64,000 bases of DNA from Marixanthomonas sp963974425 (GTDB lineage Bacteria > Bacteroidota > Bacteroidia > Flavobacteriales > Flavobacteriaceae), in the NCBI RefSeq assembly GCF_963974425.1, contig NZ_CAXBCK010000017.1:4067-68066 (forward strand), given 5' to 3'. Below the pieces are notes generated by a model. The model was not told the origin of the DNA. It was given only the letters and a program-made list of their open reading frames with translations, and did not search any database. The translations under genes and the position numbers were made by a program. Within the stretch, counting starts at the first letter, position 1, and each line of letters begins with the position of its first letter. This document shows positions 43,921 to 52,681 of the stretch, piece by piece.

Positions 43921-44412
43921 ATGGAAGAAATCCTAAAACAACTCCCGCAACGCGCCAAAGATACACATAACGAGAACAAAAAGTTCTTTAAAAAACTGAA
44001 GCGTAAACCGCCAAAAAACTTAGATTCATTCATGCAAGAGTTGCACGATGAAGAGTTTGAACGTACCGATTGCCTTACTTGCGCAAACTGTTGTAAAACG
44101 ACCGGCCCGCTTTTTACCCAAAAGGATATTGAGCGAATTGCCAAGCACTTTAAGATGAAACCAAGCAAATTTATTGAAACCTATTTGCAGATGGATGAAG
44201 AGAACGATTATGTGTTACAAAGCGTTCCGTGTACGTTTTTAGGCGAAGATAATTACTGCAGCATTTACGACGTTAGACCAAAAGCTTGCAAAGAATTCCC
44301 GCATACGGACCGGAAGAAATTCCAGCAAATTTCAAATTTAACCTTAAAAAATGTAGCCATTTGTCCAGCGGCGTTCAATATTGTGGAAGAGATGAAAAAA
44401 CGATTGCCTTAG
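43921..44412 (+). CDS. YkgJ-family CxxxCxxCC cysteine-cluster protein
   Basis: A 163-aa protein. It shows CLTCANCCKTTGPLFTQKDIERI, an N-terminal metal-binding segment, and downstream CTFLGEDNYCSIYDVRPKACKEFPHTD and FNIVEEM, which together make up the YkgJ/UPF0153 metal-cluster pattern (zinc or Fe-S). The real start is ATG 43921, the first codon of MEEILKQLPQRAKDTHNENKKFF. Earlier codons in the same frame run through a repeat-rich region and a promoter. Function in cells is unknown. Confidence 0.88.
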   Translation: MEEILKQLPQRAKDTHNENKKFFKKLKRKPPKNLDSFMQELHDEEFERTDCLTCANCCKTTGPLFTQKDIERIAKHFKMKPSKFIETYLQMDEENDYVLQSVPCTFLGEDNYCSIYDVRPKACKEFPHTDRKKFQQISNLTLKNVAICPAAFNIVEEMKKRLP

Positions 44413-44437
44413 TCATTTCGAACGAAAGGAGAAATCG
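44412..44437 (+). repeat. dispersed CATTTCGAACGAA-type repeat
   Basis: TCATTTCGAACGAAAGGAGA followed by AATCG contains the inverted pair ATTTC and GAAAT. Elements of this form (TCATTTCGAxCGAAxxGAGAAATC) are common between flavobacterial genes. It sits just past the CxxxCxxCC gene, between convergent genes. Confidence 0.55.
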
Positions 44438-44470
44438 CATCCTGCTTGTTTTTATAAAAGAAACATCTCT

Positions 44471-45103
44471 TTAAATAAGAATATGCAGCCCAAGGCTAAG
44501 ATTTATATAATTGGCCGACTTAAAGAAGGAGTCTAGTTGCGCTGGAGTTTTAATATTCATAAAGTCTCTTCGATAAGAACTTGAAAAATAAACTCCTACG
44601 GTTTTGTTGAGGTGATAGCTCACCGTCGGGATTATCCACAATGTAGTTGCAGTATCATTAAAATTATCACCTGAATTTCTATTATGATAATGTGTAATAC
44701 CTACACCAGAAGCTATATTAGCGCGCCACGTATTGGTGTACAATAATTGGTATCCCAAAAGCGGTCCAAAGGAATGAATCTTGGAGTCGTTATAAGTACC
44801 AACTAACTGCTGGTTTGTTACATTACTGTGAAAATAGTTGTATTGCAGCCCGATTAAAAAAGGAGTATCAAAAAGATTCGCTAGAAACGAAAACTCTACA
44901 CCACCTTTTTGTTCAAGAGCTTCATTTGCAAAATTATCCCCGAAGGCAATTGGGTTATAATAGCCAATTTTAAACATAGCGTAATGGTCGTCTTGTACAA
45001 TATCACTCTTTTGTTCTAGAGGTTCCTCTTCTTCTTGGGCCTTGGCAACGGTGATAAAACCAATGCATAGCGCAATTAAAAGTAGCTTAGTATTCAAATT
45101 CAT
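44471..45103 (-). CDS. small outer-membrane beta-barrel protein, 210 aa
   Basis: A signal peptide (cleavage near AKAQ, residue 23) precedes an acidic N-terminus. About eight amphipathic strands follow, such as YAMFKIGYYNPIAFGDNF, GLQYNYFHSN and IASGVGITHYHN, and the C-terminal strand is NLSLGLHILI. It looks like a small porin-like barrel of a type found widely in this phylum. It overlaps the upstream lipoprotein gene by 17 bp, so they are probably co-expressed and may act together at the outer membrane. Confidence 0.75.
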   Translation of the reverse strand: MNLNTKLLLIALCIGFITVAKAQEEEEPLEQKSDIVQDDHYAMFKIGYYNPIAFGDNFANEALEQKGGVEFSFLANLFDTPFLIGLQYNYFHSNVTNQQLVGTYNDSKIHSFGPLLGYQLLYTNTWRANIASGVGITHYHNRNSGDNFNDTATTLWIIPTVSYHLNKTVGVYFSSSYRRDFMNIKTPAQLDSFFKSANYINLSLGLHILI

Positions 45104-45749
45104 AGAAATTGGTTGCTTCAGTAAGTTCTATTAAAATAGTTTGAGGTTCCGCATCATTAAGTTGATACGTAAATTGTACAGTTGAGTTTTGTACCGAAAA
45201 AAATTCAGATTCAAAATTTGGATTTGTAGTATCTAAAACCTCAATTAAAGAGGTGGTTTCGTAGCATCTACTTGTATTTTGACTGGTTTCTTCGTCATCA
45301 TAAATTTCACAAAAGGGTTCGGTATATTGAAGGGACCAATTTAATGTATTGTTTTCGCTACTAGTTTTTTCAATATTGAAAAGAAGTGTTGCTTTTCTAC
45401 GTAAGGTGATATCTGAAAGGTTATAACCTTGTTGAAGTCGCTTATTGCTATAAATAATAGAATATGTCCCAAAGGAAGAGTTACCTCCTTCTGTATTCAC
45501 ATTAATAGTTAATTCATCAAATTTGGATTGTAGGGAAGTAAATTTAAAACTTCCAATGTTATCAGTACTACCTTCTCCCAATAGCAAGTTTTGGGTTTTA
45601 ACCTTTATAGGGGTATTGGGAATCGCATTTCCTTCAAAGTCTATAACAGTACCTTCAATGGCAGTCCGCTCGTTTTCTTTAATTTCTGGTTCACAAGAAT
45701 ATAATATTATACTTATTAAAAAGAAGAGAAGAGGTATTTGTACTTTCAA
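45087..45749 (-). CDS. lipoprotein with carboxypeptidase-regulatory-like domain
   Basis: Lipobox LYSC with Cys19. Residues 25-105 fit the CarboxypepD_reg-like beta-sandwich (AIEGTVIDFEGNAIPNTPIKVK, then a GSTDNIGSFKFTSL loop). The rest is a beta-rich domain with two or three cysteines (PFCEIY, SRCYE). Exported and lipid-anchored. It is the first gene of a two-gene operon with the barrel protein; no function can be assigned. Confidence 0.78.
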   Translation of the reverse strand: MKVQIPLLFFLISIILYSCEPEIKENERTAIEGTVIDFEGNAIPNTPIKVKTQNLLLGEGSTDNIGSFKFTSLQSKFDELTINVNTEGGNSSFGTYSIIYSNKRLQQGYNLSDITLRRKATLLFNIEKTSSENNTLNWSLQYTEPFCEIYDDEETSQNTSRCYETTSLIEVLDTTNPNFESEFFSVQNSTVQFTYQLNDAEPQTILIELTEATNFYEFEY

Positions 45750-45810
45750 ATCGTGTGTATTTTTTACTAAAATATAAAAAGTATGCTTCCTTATTCAAAA
45801 AAGAAGTTTT

Positions 45811-47154
45811 TTATTCATAAAGTGTGTATTGTTTCCGCATCATATCATACTTTTCAAGATCTCTTAACCAAGTGGCCCTAATTTCAGGATACGTATACCC
45901 ATTCTCTATTTGTTCTTGTAATTTGGTCGTACCGGCAAGATTGGTGAAAAAGTTATTGAAAAAGTCTTTTTTCTTTCCGAAGCCTACATACGCTTCAATA
46001 AGCCATTCTAGATTCAGCTTATCTAGATTTTTTTGTTTCCGAAGATCTAATCCATTGCAAGTTTCACCTTTAAACTTAGGGTGTTTCGCTCCATCATTAG
46101 CTTGTGGCGTAAACGTAAAAGGATAAAATTTTGAAGGCAAAGAAGGTGCGCCAAAAACCTGAAACTGCATATCGGTACCACGACCGGCGCTAACAATGGT
46201 TCCTTCAAAAAAACAGAGACTGGGGTAGAGGCTAATGGCCGTGTCGTTCGGTAAATTGGGAGACGGTTTTACGGGTAACGAATATGCTTTTTGGTGGTTG
46301 TAATTCTTAACTTTAATTATTTGAAGTTCAGCTTTTACATTGTTTTTTAACCATCCTTGACCATTAATCATTTTTGCATATTCCCCAATCGTCATTCCGT
46401 GAACAACTGGTACAGGGTGCATACCAACAAAACTAGAGTGTTGAGGTTCTAAAACAGGACCGTCTATATAATGTCCGTTAGGGTTTGGCCTATCTAGAAT
46501 AAGGACAGGAATATTCGCTTCGGCACAGGCTTCCATCACATAATGCAAAGTTGAAATATAGGTGTAAAACCGCGCGCCTACATCTTGAATATCAAAAATC
46601 ATGATATCAATTCCTTCTATTTGTGTAGGAGATGGTTTTTTGTTTTTTCCGTAGAGCGAAATAATGGGCAATCCAGTTTTCGTATCAACACCATCTTTAA
46701 CTACTTCGCCGGCATCTGCTTTTCCTCGGAACCCGTGTTCTGGGGCAAATACTTTTTTTAAATTGATGTTTTCAGAAACTAAAAAATCCACTAAGTGTTT
46801 AGAATTGTTATCCACTCTCGACGTTTGATTCGCAACTACACCAACCGATTTATTATTTAGCATTTCAGAATACAATGAAAATTGATCTGCACCAACCATG
46901 ATAGACTTTTCAGCTAGCGTTCCGTCTTCTGTTTTAAGGGTTCCAACTTCTACTTCATATTTTTTGTTGTTTTCAGCTCTTTTTCTCTTTCGTTCCAGAT
47001 CTCGATCGTTATCTTCTTTTATATCTGCTCCTACTTCAATATATTGTTCGAGTGTACTTTGTTTTACAGGCTCTTTTTCGGTAACTGAAGTTCCGCAGGA
47101 AAAAAAACTGAAAAGCAGAATGAAAACTGTATTTTTGAGTACTAATAACTGCAT
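45811..47154 (-). CDS. NamZ-like exo-beta-N-acetylmuramidase (DUF1343) lipoprotein
   Basis: DUF1343 proteins such as NamZ release N-acetylmuramic acid from peptidoglycan fragments. Motifs visible are VGVVANQTSRVDNNSKHLVDFL, VFAPEHGFRGKADAGE, PIISLYGKNKKPS, MIFDIQDVGARFYTYISTL, VLILDRPNPNGHYIDGP, HPVPVVHGMTIGEYAKMI and SAGRGTDMQFQVFG. A lipid-attached signal peptide is given by LFSFFSC with Cys20 counted from ATG 47154. I prefer 47154: the longer frames to 47208 lack a signal-like start. It is divergent from the ABC permease gene with just 10 bp between the two start codons. Confidence 0.87.
   Translation of the reverse strand: MQLLVLKNTVFILLFSFFSCGTSVTEKEPVKQSTLEQYIEVGADIKEDNDRDLERKRKRAENNKKYEVEVGTLKTEDGTLAEKSIMVGADQFSLYSEMLNNKSVGVVANQTSRVDNNSKHLVDFLVSENINLKKVFAPEHGFRGKADAGEVVKDGVDTKTGLPIISLYGKNKKPSPTQIEGIDIMIFDIQDVGARFYTYISTLHYVMEACAEANIPVLILDRPNPNGHYIDGPVLEPQHSSFVGMHPVPVVHGMTIGEYAKMINGQGWLKNNVKAELQIIKVKNYNHQKAYSLPVKPSPNLPNDTAISLYPSLCFFEGTIVSAGRGTDMQFQVFGAPSLPSKFYPFTFTPQANDGAKHPKFKGETCNGLDLRKQKNLDKLNLEWLIEAYVGFGKKKDFFNNFFTNLAGTTKLQEQIENGYTYPEIRATWLRDLEKYDMMRKQYTLYE
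47130..47137 (+). promoter_or_regulatory. candidate -7 box of the ABC permease gene, inside namZ-like CDS
   Basis: TATTTTTG matches TAnnTTTG exactly. It lies within the first codons of the divergent DUF1343 gene and predicts a start near 47143, 22 nt before GTG 47165. Confidence 0.45.
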
Positions 47155-47164
47155 AACCCAATTT

Positions 47165-48400
47165 GTGAATTTCGAATTTTTCATCGCCCGGCGCATAATT
47201 GCTTCCAAGGACTATAAAAGTAGTATTTCGGCACCAATAATAAAAATTGCCATCACGGCAATTGCTATTGGCATTATTATGATGTTGGTTTCTATTGCCA
47301 CGGGGGTTGGGCTTCAGGAAAAAATTCGCGAAAAAGTTTCTGCTTTTAACGGAGATATTATAATCACCAATTTTGACACTAATTTCTCCAACGACTCGCA
47401 AATTCCTATTTCAAAAAATCAAGATTTTTATCCTAACTTTCCGAGTGTTGACGGTATCGACCATATACAGGTTACTGCTTTAAAAGGTGGTGTGATTCGA
47501 ACTGCCGAAAATTTTGAAGGTATTGTGGTAAAAGGTGTTGGTGATGATTACAACTGGAATGCTTTCAGTGATTTTATAATTGAAGGTAGGTTGCCTAATT
47601 ATTCTGAAAACCTAAACGATGAAATTTTAATTTCACAATATCTGGCTAATCGATTGACCTTTAAGGTTGGAGATCGAGTAAATACTTTCTTTTTACAAGA
47701 TGCTGAAAATAAGAAAACACGAAGCCTTGGCTTACAAATAGTCGGAATCTATAATAGCGGTTTTCAGCAGTTTGATGAGCAATATTTAATAACAGATATT
47801 CGCCACATTCAACGCCTTAACAAATGGGACGATGACCAAATAGGTGCTTTTGAAGTTTTTGTTGATGACTTTGATAACATTCAAGAGGTAGGAAATGCGG
47901 TATATAACGAGACTGCCAGCACACTCGATACACAAACCATTCGGCAAAAATATGGGGCTATTTTTGAATGGCTCGATCTGTTTGATTTCAATATTTTTCT
48001 TATAATCGGAATCATGATTTTAGTAGCTGGAATTAATATGATTACCGCTTTACTAGTGTTGATTTTAGAACGCACTCAAATGATCGGTATTTTAAAAGCA
48101 TTGGGCAGTAACGATTGGAGCGTGCGGAAAGTGTTTATATATAACGCCATGTACCTAATTGGCGTGGGGTTATTTTGGGGAAACTTAATAGGATTGGGAC
48201 TTTTATTTATTCAGAAATATTTTAAACTATTTCCATTAAACCCAGACACGTATTATGTTACCGAAGCACCTGTATATATTGATGCTGGGTACATTTTACT
48301 GTTGAATGGCGGTACTTTTCTTTTATGTTTATTGATGCTGTTAATACCATCTTATATTATTGCTAAAATCTCCCCAGTAAAAGCCATTCGGTTTGAATAA
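47165..48400 (+). CDS. ABC transporter permease, lipoprotein-releasing (LolC/LolE) type
   Basis: The sequence VNFEFFIARRIIASKDYKSSISAPIIKIAITAIAIGIIMMLVSIATGVGLQEKIREKVSAFNG is the standard N-terminus of the Bacteroidota LolC/E-like MacB_PCD permease, with the first helix at about 25-45. A periplasmic domain of about 200 residues follows, then three membrane helices (FtsX domain, containing MIGILKALGSNDWSVRKVFIYNAMYLIGVG). GTG 47165 is the only sensible start; the long open frame back to 46898 runs antisense through DUF1343. The ATPase partner is not next to it. Confidence 0.88.
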   Translation: MNFEFFIARRIIASKDYKSSISAPIIKIAITAIAIGIIMMLVSIATGVGLQEKIREKVSAFNGDIIITNFDTNFSNDSQIPISKNQDFYPNFPSVDGIDHIQVTALKGGVIRTAENFEGIVVKGVGDDYNWNAFSDFIIEGRLPNYSENLNDEILISQYLANRLTFKVGDRVNTFFLQDAENKKTRSLGLQIVGIYNSGFQQFDEQYLITDIRHIQRLNKWDDDQIGAFEVFVDDFDNIQEVGNAVYNETASTLDTQTIRQKYGAIFEWLDLFDFNIFLIIGIMILVAGINMITALLVLILERTQMIGILKALGSNDWSVRKVFIYNAMYLIGVGLFWGNLIGLGLLFIQKYFKLFPLNPDTYYVTEAPVYIDAGYILLLNGGTFLLCLLMLLIPSYIIAKISPVKAIRFE

Positions 48401-48432
48401 TATAAAATCTTGTAGTTCATTTGGCTAAACCG

Positions 48433-48440
48433 TACCTTTG
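48433..48440 (+). promoter_or_regulatory. candidate -7 box of the 48460 PLP-enzyme gene
   Basis: TACCTTTG matches TAnnTTTG exactly, giving a start near 48447 and a leader of about 13 nt. Confidence 0.55.
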
Positions 48441-48459
48441 CCCCGCATAAAATACAGCT

Positions 48460-49440
48460 ATGAAATACGCAGAAAATATATTAGGGACTATAGGCAATAC
48501 GCCATTGGTGAAAATTAATAAACTAGCGGAAGAAATCCCTGCTTTAGTCCTTGCAAAATACGAAACATTTAACCCTGGAAATTCGGTGAAAGACCGAATG
48601 GCAGTAAAAATGATTGAAGAAGCCGAAGCCGATGGTCGCTTAAAACCTGGCGGAACTATTATTGAAGGAACTTCAGGAAATACTGGAATGGGTCTGGCAC
48701 TGGGGGCAATCGTGAAAGGTTATAAGATGGTTTGCGTAATCAGCGATAAGCAGAGTAAGGAGAAAATGGACATTTTACGAGCTGTAGGAAGTGAAGTAGT
48801 GGTGTGCCCTAACGATGTAGAACCAGACGATCCTCGTTCGTATTACTCTACTTCTAAGCGTTTAGCTGAAGAAACTCCAAATAGTTGGTATGTAAATCAG
48901 TATGACAACCCAAGTAATGCCAAAGCACATTACGAAAGCACCGGACCAGAAATTTGGGAACAAACCGAAGGGAAAATTACACACTTTGTAGTAGGTGTTG
49001 GAACTGGCGGAACCATTAGTGGTGTTGGTAAATATCTAAAAGAAAAGAATCCTGACATTAAAATCTGGGGTATCGATACCTACGGAAGTGTTTTTAAAAA
49101 ATACCACGAAACCGGAGAATTTGATGAAAATGAAATTTACCCATACATCACCGAAGGAATTGGCGAAGATATTCTTCCAGCCAATGTAGATTTTGATATT
49201 ATTGATGGCTTTACCAAAGTGACGGATAAAGATGCAGCGGTTTATACACGAAAATTAGCGGAAGTAGAAGGTATGTTTTTAGGAAATTCAGCCGGGGCAG
49301 CTATGAAAGGCTTGCTTCAGTTAAAAGAAGAATTTACCAAAGACGATGTGGTAGTTGTTTTATTTCACGACCATGGAAGTCGCTACGTAGCCAAAATCTA
49401 TAATGACGATTGGATGCGTGAGCAAGGTTTTATTGAATAA
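48460..49440 (+). CDS. PLP-dependent cysteine synthase / cystathionine beta-synthase core
   Basis: The fold-type II enzyme has the Schiff-base Lys44 in NPGNSVKDRMA, the substrate loop EGTSGNTGMGLA, GVGTGGTISGVGKYLK for phosphate binding, and EGIGEDILPANVDF, a segment more like cystathionine beta-synthase than CysK. At 326 aa it lacks the C-terminal CBS domain pair. It would make cysteine from O-acetylserine, or cystathionine from serine and homocysteine. A strong intrinsic terminator ends the gene. Confidence 0.88.
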   Translation: MKYAENILGTIGNTPLVKINKLAEEIPALVLAKYETFNPGNSVKDRMAVKMIEEAEADGRLKPGGTIIEGTSGNTGMGLALGAIVKGYKMVCVISDKQSKEKMDILRAVGSEVVVCPNDVEPDDPRSYYSTSKRLAEETPNSWYVNQYDNPSNAKAHYESTGPEIWEQTEGKITHFVVGVGTGGTISGVGKYLKEKNPDIKIWGIDTYGSVFKKYHETGEFDENEIYPYITEGIGEDILPANVDFDIIDGFTKVTDKDAAVYTRKLAEVEGMFLGNSAGAAMKGLLQLKEEFTKDDVVVVLFHDHGSRYVAKIYNDDWMREQGFIE

Positions 49441-49463
49441 TTTTTCAGAAATTTATATTTATA

Positions 49464-49499
49464 AATCCCGTTCCATTGTATTTGGAGCGGGATTTTTTT
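49464..49499 (+). terminator. intrinsic terminator of the 48460 gene
   Basis: ATCCCGTTCC (49465-49474) pairs with GGAGCGGGAT (49484-49493) with one mismatch; seven T follow. A good rho-independent signal. Confidence 0.85.
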
Positions 49500-49513
49500 A
49501 CTTTTAGAGAGTC

Positions 49514-49870
49514 ATGAAACGTGAAGCACAAAAATTGTTTAAATATTTACGCACCAAACCAGTGCCTGTAAACACGCGCGAAATACTCGCTTTAGAGCGT
49601 ACCAAGCTTGCGAACGAACGAACACTCCTAGCTTACATAAAAGCTTCTTTATACCTATTGTTAGGTGGCTTGGCATTATTAGGTCTTAAAGATTTTCAAA
49701 GTATTCGCTGGTTAGGGTATGTCGCTCTGGTGGTTTGTATCGTCTTTTTGGGGGTTGGTATTATGCGTTACATTGTCTTAAACAGAAGGCTTTATAAATG
49801 GCATCGGGTTTTGTTTACCGATACCATTCCTGAAGACTCTGGTAAAAGCTCAGATAGTACAGCTTCATAA
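49514..49870 (+). CDS. DUF202 (YidH-like) membrane protein
   Basis: A 118-aa protein with the DUF202 start LALERTKLANERTLLAYIKASLYLLLGGLALLGL. Three helices follow: the one shown, then WLGYVALVVCIVFLGVGIMRYI. The motif A-x-ERT-x-LA-(W/Y) marks the family. Small inner-membrane protein of unknown function. Confidence 0.9.
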   Translation: MKREAQKLFKYLRTKPVPVNTREILALERTKLANERTLLAYIKASLYLLLGGLALLGLKDFQSIRWLGYVALVVCIVFLGVGIMRYIVLNRRLYKWHRVLFTDTIPEDSGKSSDSTAS

Positions 49871-49916
49871 TAAAGTGTATATTCGTTACTGAAACTCCCC
49901 GTAACTTTTTCTAATC

Positions 49917-51197
49917 ATGAAAGAAGATTTTCTGCATTACTTGTGGAAGTTTCAGAAATTTACCACCACTCAACTAAACACTACAGACGGACAGCCTGTG
50001 AAAATACTTTCTGTAGGGCGGCATAATCACGATTCTGGCCCCGACTTTTTTAATGCGAAACTTTCAATAGGAGATCAATTATGGGCGGGAAATGTTGAAA
50101 TTCATATAAAATCTTCAGATTGGTATGCGCACCATCACGAAAAAGATACGGCTTACGATTCTGTAATTCTACACGTGGTTTGGGAACACGATGCTGAGGT
50201 TTTTACGAAAAATGACGCCTCGATTCCAACAGTAGAGATTAAGAATGTTATAAACGATTACACGTTACAAAAGTACCGGAAACTAGTTTCGAAAAGAAAT
50301 CAATGGATTCCTTGTGAGCAAGATTTTTCAAAGGTTGATGATTTTACAATAAACAATTGGTTAGAACGCTTGTATTTTGAACGACTCCAACAAAAATCTA
50401 AGTTGATTTTAAAAGAATTGAAAGAATCCAATAATCACTGGGAAGCTGTTTTATTTAAATTGCTTGCAAAGAATTTTGGTTTAAAAGTAAATGGCGACTC
50501 TTTTTATAGCATAGCACAATCGATTGAATTTTCAGTAATAAAAAAGTGTGCGGAAAAACCGTTGGAATTGGAAGCTTTACTTTTAGGGCAAGGAGGTTTA
50601 TTACATACGAGTAATGAAGACCCTTATCTTAAAGAGCTCTATAAAACGTATAGTTATTTGGCGCATAAATTTCATCTTTCAAATGCTGAAGTTGTAGCGC
50701 CTAAATATTTTAGGTTACGGCCTCCAAATTTTCCTACAATTCGTTTATCGCAATTGGCGATGCTGTATCGAGAGCAACAGCAATTGTTCTCAAAACTTAT
50801 TTCTATTTCAGAAAAATCAATGTTTTATGAGGTTTTCAATGTCACTGCTTCAGAATATTGGAATACTCATTATAACTTTGGAGTGGTTTCAACAAAAAGA
50901 AAAAAGAAACTCACTAAATCTTTTATCGACTTACTGCTTATCAATACGGTTATTCCACTAAAGTTTTGTTACGCGAATTCTATTAAAAAAGATATATCCG
51001 AAGAGCTTATCCAGCTTACTTCTTCCATAGATAAGGAAGAAAATAATATTATTAAAAAATTCAACCAATTAAAACCAATTGCAAAAAACGCATTAGAATC
51101 GCAGAGTTTACTTCAATTAAAAAACGAATATTGTGATAAAGTAAAGTGTTTACAGTGCGCGGTAGGTAATGCCGTTTTATCTACAAGAAAAACTTAA
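49917..51197 (+). CDS. DUF2851 family protein
   Basis: A 426-aa cytosolic protein. The N-terminal motif FLHYLWKFQKFTT, followed by VGRHNHDSGPDFFNAKLSIGDQLWAGNVEIHIKSSDWYAHHHEKDTAYDSVILHVVWEHD, is diagnostic of DUF2851, a family common in Bacteroidota. The D/H pattern GPDFFNAKL, EIHI, HVV resembles a restriction-endonuclease-type or nuclease fold. C-terminal CxxC-like cysteines appear near the end (CDKVKCLQCAVGN). No function is established that I know of. Confidence 0.88.
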   Translation: MKEDFLHYLWKFQKFTTTQLNTTDGQPVKILSVGRHNHDSGPDFFNAKLSIGDQLWAGNVEIHIKSSDWYAHHHEKDTAYDSVILHVVWEHDAEVFTKNDASIPTVEIKNVINDYTLQKYRKLVSKRNQWIPCEQDFSKVDDFTINNWLERLYFERLQQKSKLILKELKESNNHWEAVLFKLLAKNFGLKVNGDSFYSIAQSIEFSVIKKCAEKPLELEALLLGQGGLLHTSNEDPYLKELYKTYSYLAHKFHLSNAEVVAPKYFRLRPPNFPTIRLSQLAMLYREQQQLFSKLISISEKSMFYEVFNVTASEYWNTHYNFGVVSTKRKKKLTKSFIDLLLINTVIPLKFCYANSIKKDISEELIQLTSSIDKEENNIIKKFNQLKPIAKNALESQSLLQLKNEYCDKVKCLQCAVGNAVLSTRKT

Positions 51198-51255
51198 TTT
51201 GGTATGATTACACCCTAACTTTAAGAATGTAGCGAAAAAATAGTATTTTGCAAGT

Positions 51256-51486
51256 ATGTTAAAAGCAATATACCGCATACGGTATTTTTTTGAAAAACGT
51301 GGTTTTTATGTAAGCTCACGTTTGGCCGATCGTTTAGGAATACGAGTAAAAAATGTACGCCTTTTTTTTATCTATCTTTCCTTCGCAACATTAGGCGTAG
51401 GGTTTGCAATTTATGTAACATTTGCTTTTTGGTTGCGTTTAAAAGATTTAGTGTACGCTAAACGCACCTCGGTTTTCGATTTATAA
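51256..51486 (+). CDS. PspC-domain membrane protein, 76 aa
   Basis: The segment GFYVSSRLADRLGIRVKNVRLFFIYLSFATLGVGFAIYVTFAFWLRLKD is a single PspC domain: an amphipathic start, then one or two membrane helices. Phage-shock protein C-like proteins usually respond to envelope stress, but this minimal form has no neighbouring psp genes here. Confidence 0.85.
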   Translation: MLKAIYRIRYFFEKRGFYVSSRLADRLGIRVKNVRLFFIYLSFATLGVGFAIYVTFAFWLRLKDLVYAKRTSVFDL

Positions 51487-51563
51487 TATCTTTTATAAAG
51501 TGAAAATAAATGATGATGAAAAATCTAAGATTTACTTTCCGCTTTATTAAATAAACTATACGG

Positions 51564-52574
51564 ATGAAAAGATTAGTCAATTCAAAAATATACGGAGCGG
51601 TCTTTCTTTTAATCTTTGTTTTTTCAATAGGGATTTTAGCGTTCAGGTTCTTCTCCGGTTATACTTGGATTGATGCTATTTACATGACCGTAATAAGTAT
51701 TACTACGGTTGGTTTTCAAGAAGTTCGCCCATTAGGGCCTTTTGAAAAAATGTTTACCTCTCTTCTCATACTTTCAAGTATATTTATAGTCGGGTATGCA
51801 ATTTCAGTAATTACGGAATATATTTTAAGTAAAAATAATATTGGTAACTTAAAACAAAAACGAGTGCAAAAACAAGTAGACTTACTTCGTAACCACGTCA
51901 TCGTTTGTGGTTATGGGCGTAATGGAAAGCAAGCTGTTGAAAAACTAAATGATTATAAAAAAGAATTTGTAGTTATTGAAATTGACGAACAGATAGTGGA
52001 GCGTTTTTCTGAAACTGATATCTTAGCTATAACTGGAAATGCCAATGAAGATAAAGTTTTATTGCAAGCCGGAATTGAAAAGGCGTCTACTATAATATGT
52101 GCATTGCCTAGTGATGCTGATAATCTTTTTATTGTGCTTTCTGCAAGGCAGATGAATCCAAAATTAAAAATAATAAGCCGTGCTAGTGAAGAAACCAGTT
52201 ACCAAAAATTAAAACTCGCAGGAGCTGATAATGTAATTATGCCCGACAAAATAGGGGGTGACCATATGGCGAACTTAGTTGTAACCCCAAACTTGGTGGA
52301 ATTTTTAGGTAACCTTTCGGTTTCAGGAGAAAAAGATAGTATTAATGTGGAGCAGATACCTTTTGAAAACGTTTGCCCAGACGGCATTCAAAAAGCAATT
52401 CTAGAATTAGATATAAGAAATAAAACTGGCTGTTCAGTAATTGGATATAAAGCTTCAGGAGGAGAATATATCGTTAATCCTGAGCCATCTATGAAACTTG
52501 AAAAAGGTTCTAGTTTAATACTGATTGGAAGACCTGATCAAATTAAAAACCTAAAAAAATTATACAACGTTTAA
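51564..52574 (+). CDS. potassium channel with RCK (TrkA-N/TrkA-C) domains
   Basis: Two membrane helices flank a pore loop with the selectivity filter ISITTVGFQEV (TTVGF in place of TVGYG). The Rossmann RCK domain begins HVIVCGYGRNGKQAVEKL, with NAD(H)-binding GYGRNG. The C-terminal TrkA_C domain contains VNVEQIPFENVCPDGIQ and ends in ILIGRPDQIKNLKKL. It is a ligand-gated K+ channel of the inner membrane, probably tetrameric. 336 aa is normal. Confidence 0.92.
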   Translation: MKRLVNSKIYGAVFLLIFVFSIGILAFRFFSGYTWIDAIYMTVISITTVGFQEVRPLGPFEKMFTSLLILSSIFIVGYAISVITEYILSKNNIGNLKQKRVQKQVDLLRNHVIVCGYGRNGKQAVEKLNDYKKEFVVIEIDEQIVERFSETDILAITGNANEDKVLLQAGIEKASTIICALPSDADNLFIVLSARQMNPKLKIISRASEETSYQKLKLAGADNVIMPDKIGGDHMANLVVTPNLVEFLGNLSVSGEKDSINVEQIPFENVCPDGIQKAILELDIRNKTGCSVIGYKASGGEYIVNPEPSMKLEKGSSLILIGRPDQIKNLKKLYNV

Positions 52575-52681
52575 GAAACTGTTAATTTTTTAACGTATAA
52601 ATGTTTGAAATACGCCATTTTTTTTAGCATATTGCCAAGACAAATTTTTTTCAATCGAATAGTAATTAACTAAAAACAAAA

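Noticed and set aside
46898..47164. 89-residue N-terminal extension of the ABC permease
   Set aside because: It is antisense to the DUF1343 coding region, rich in Ser/Phe/Arg, and unrelated to LolC/E proteins.
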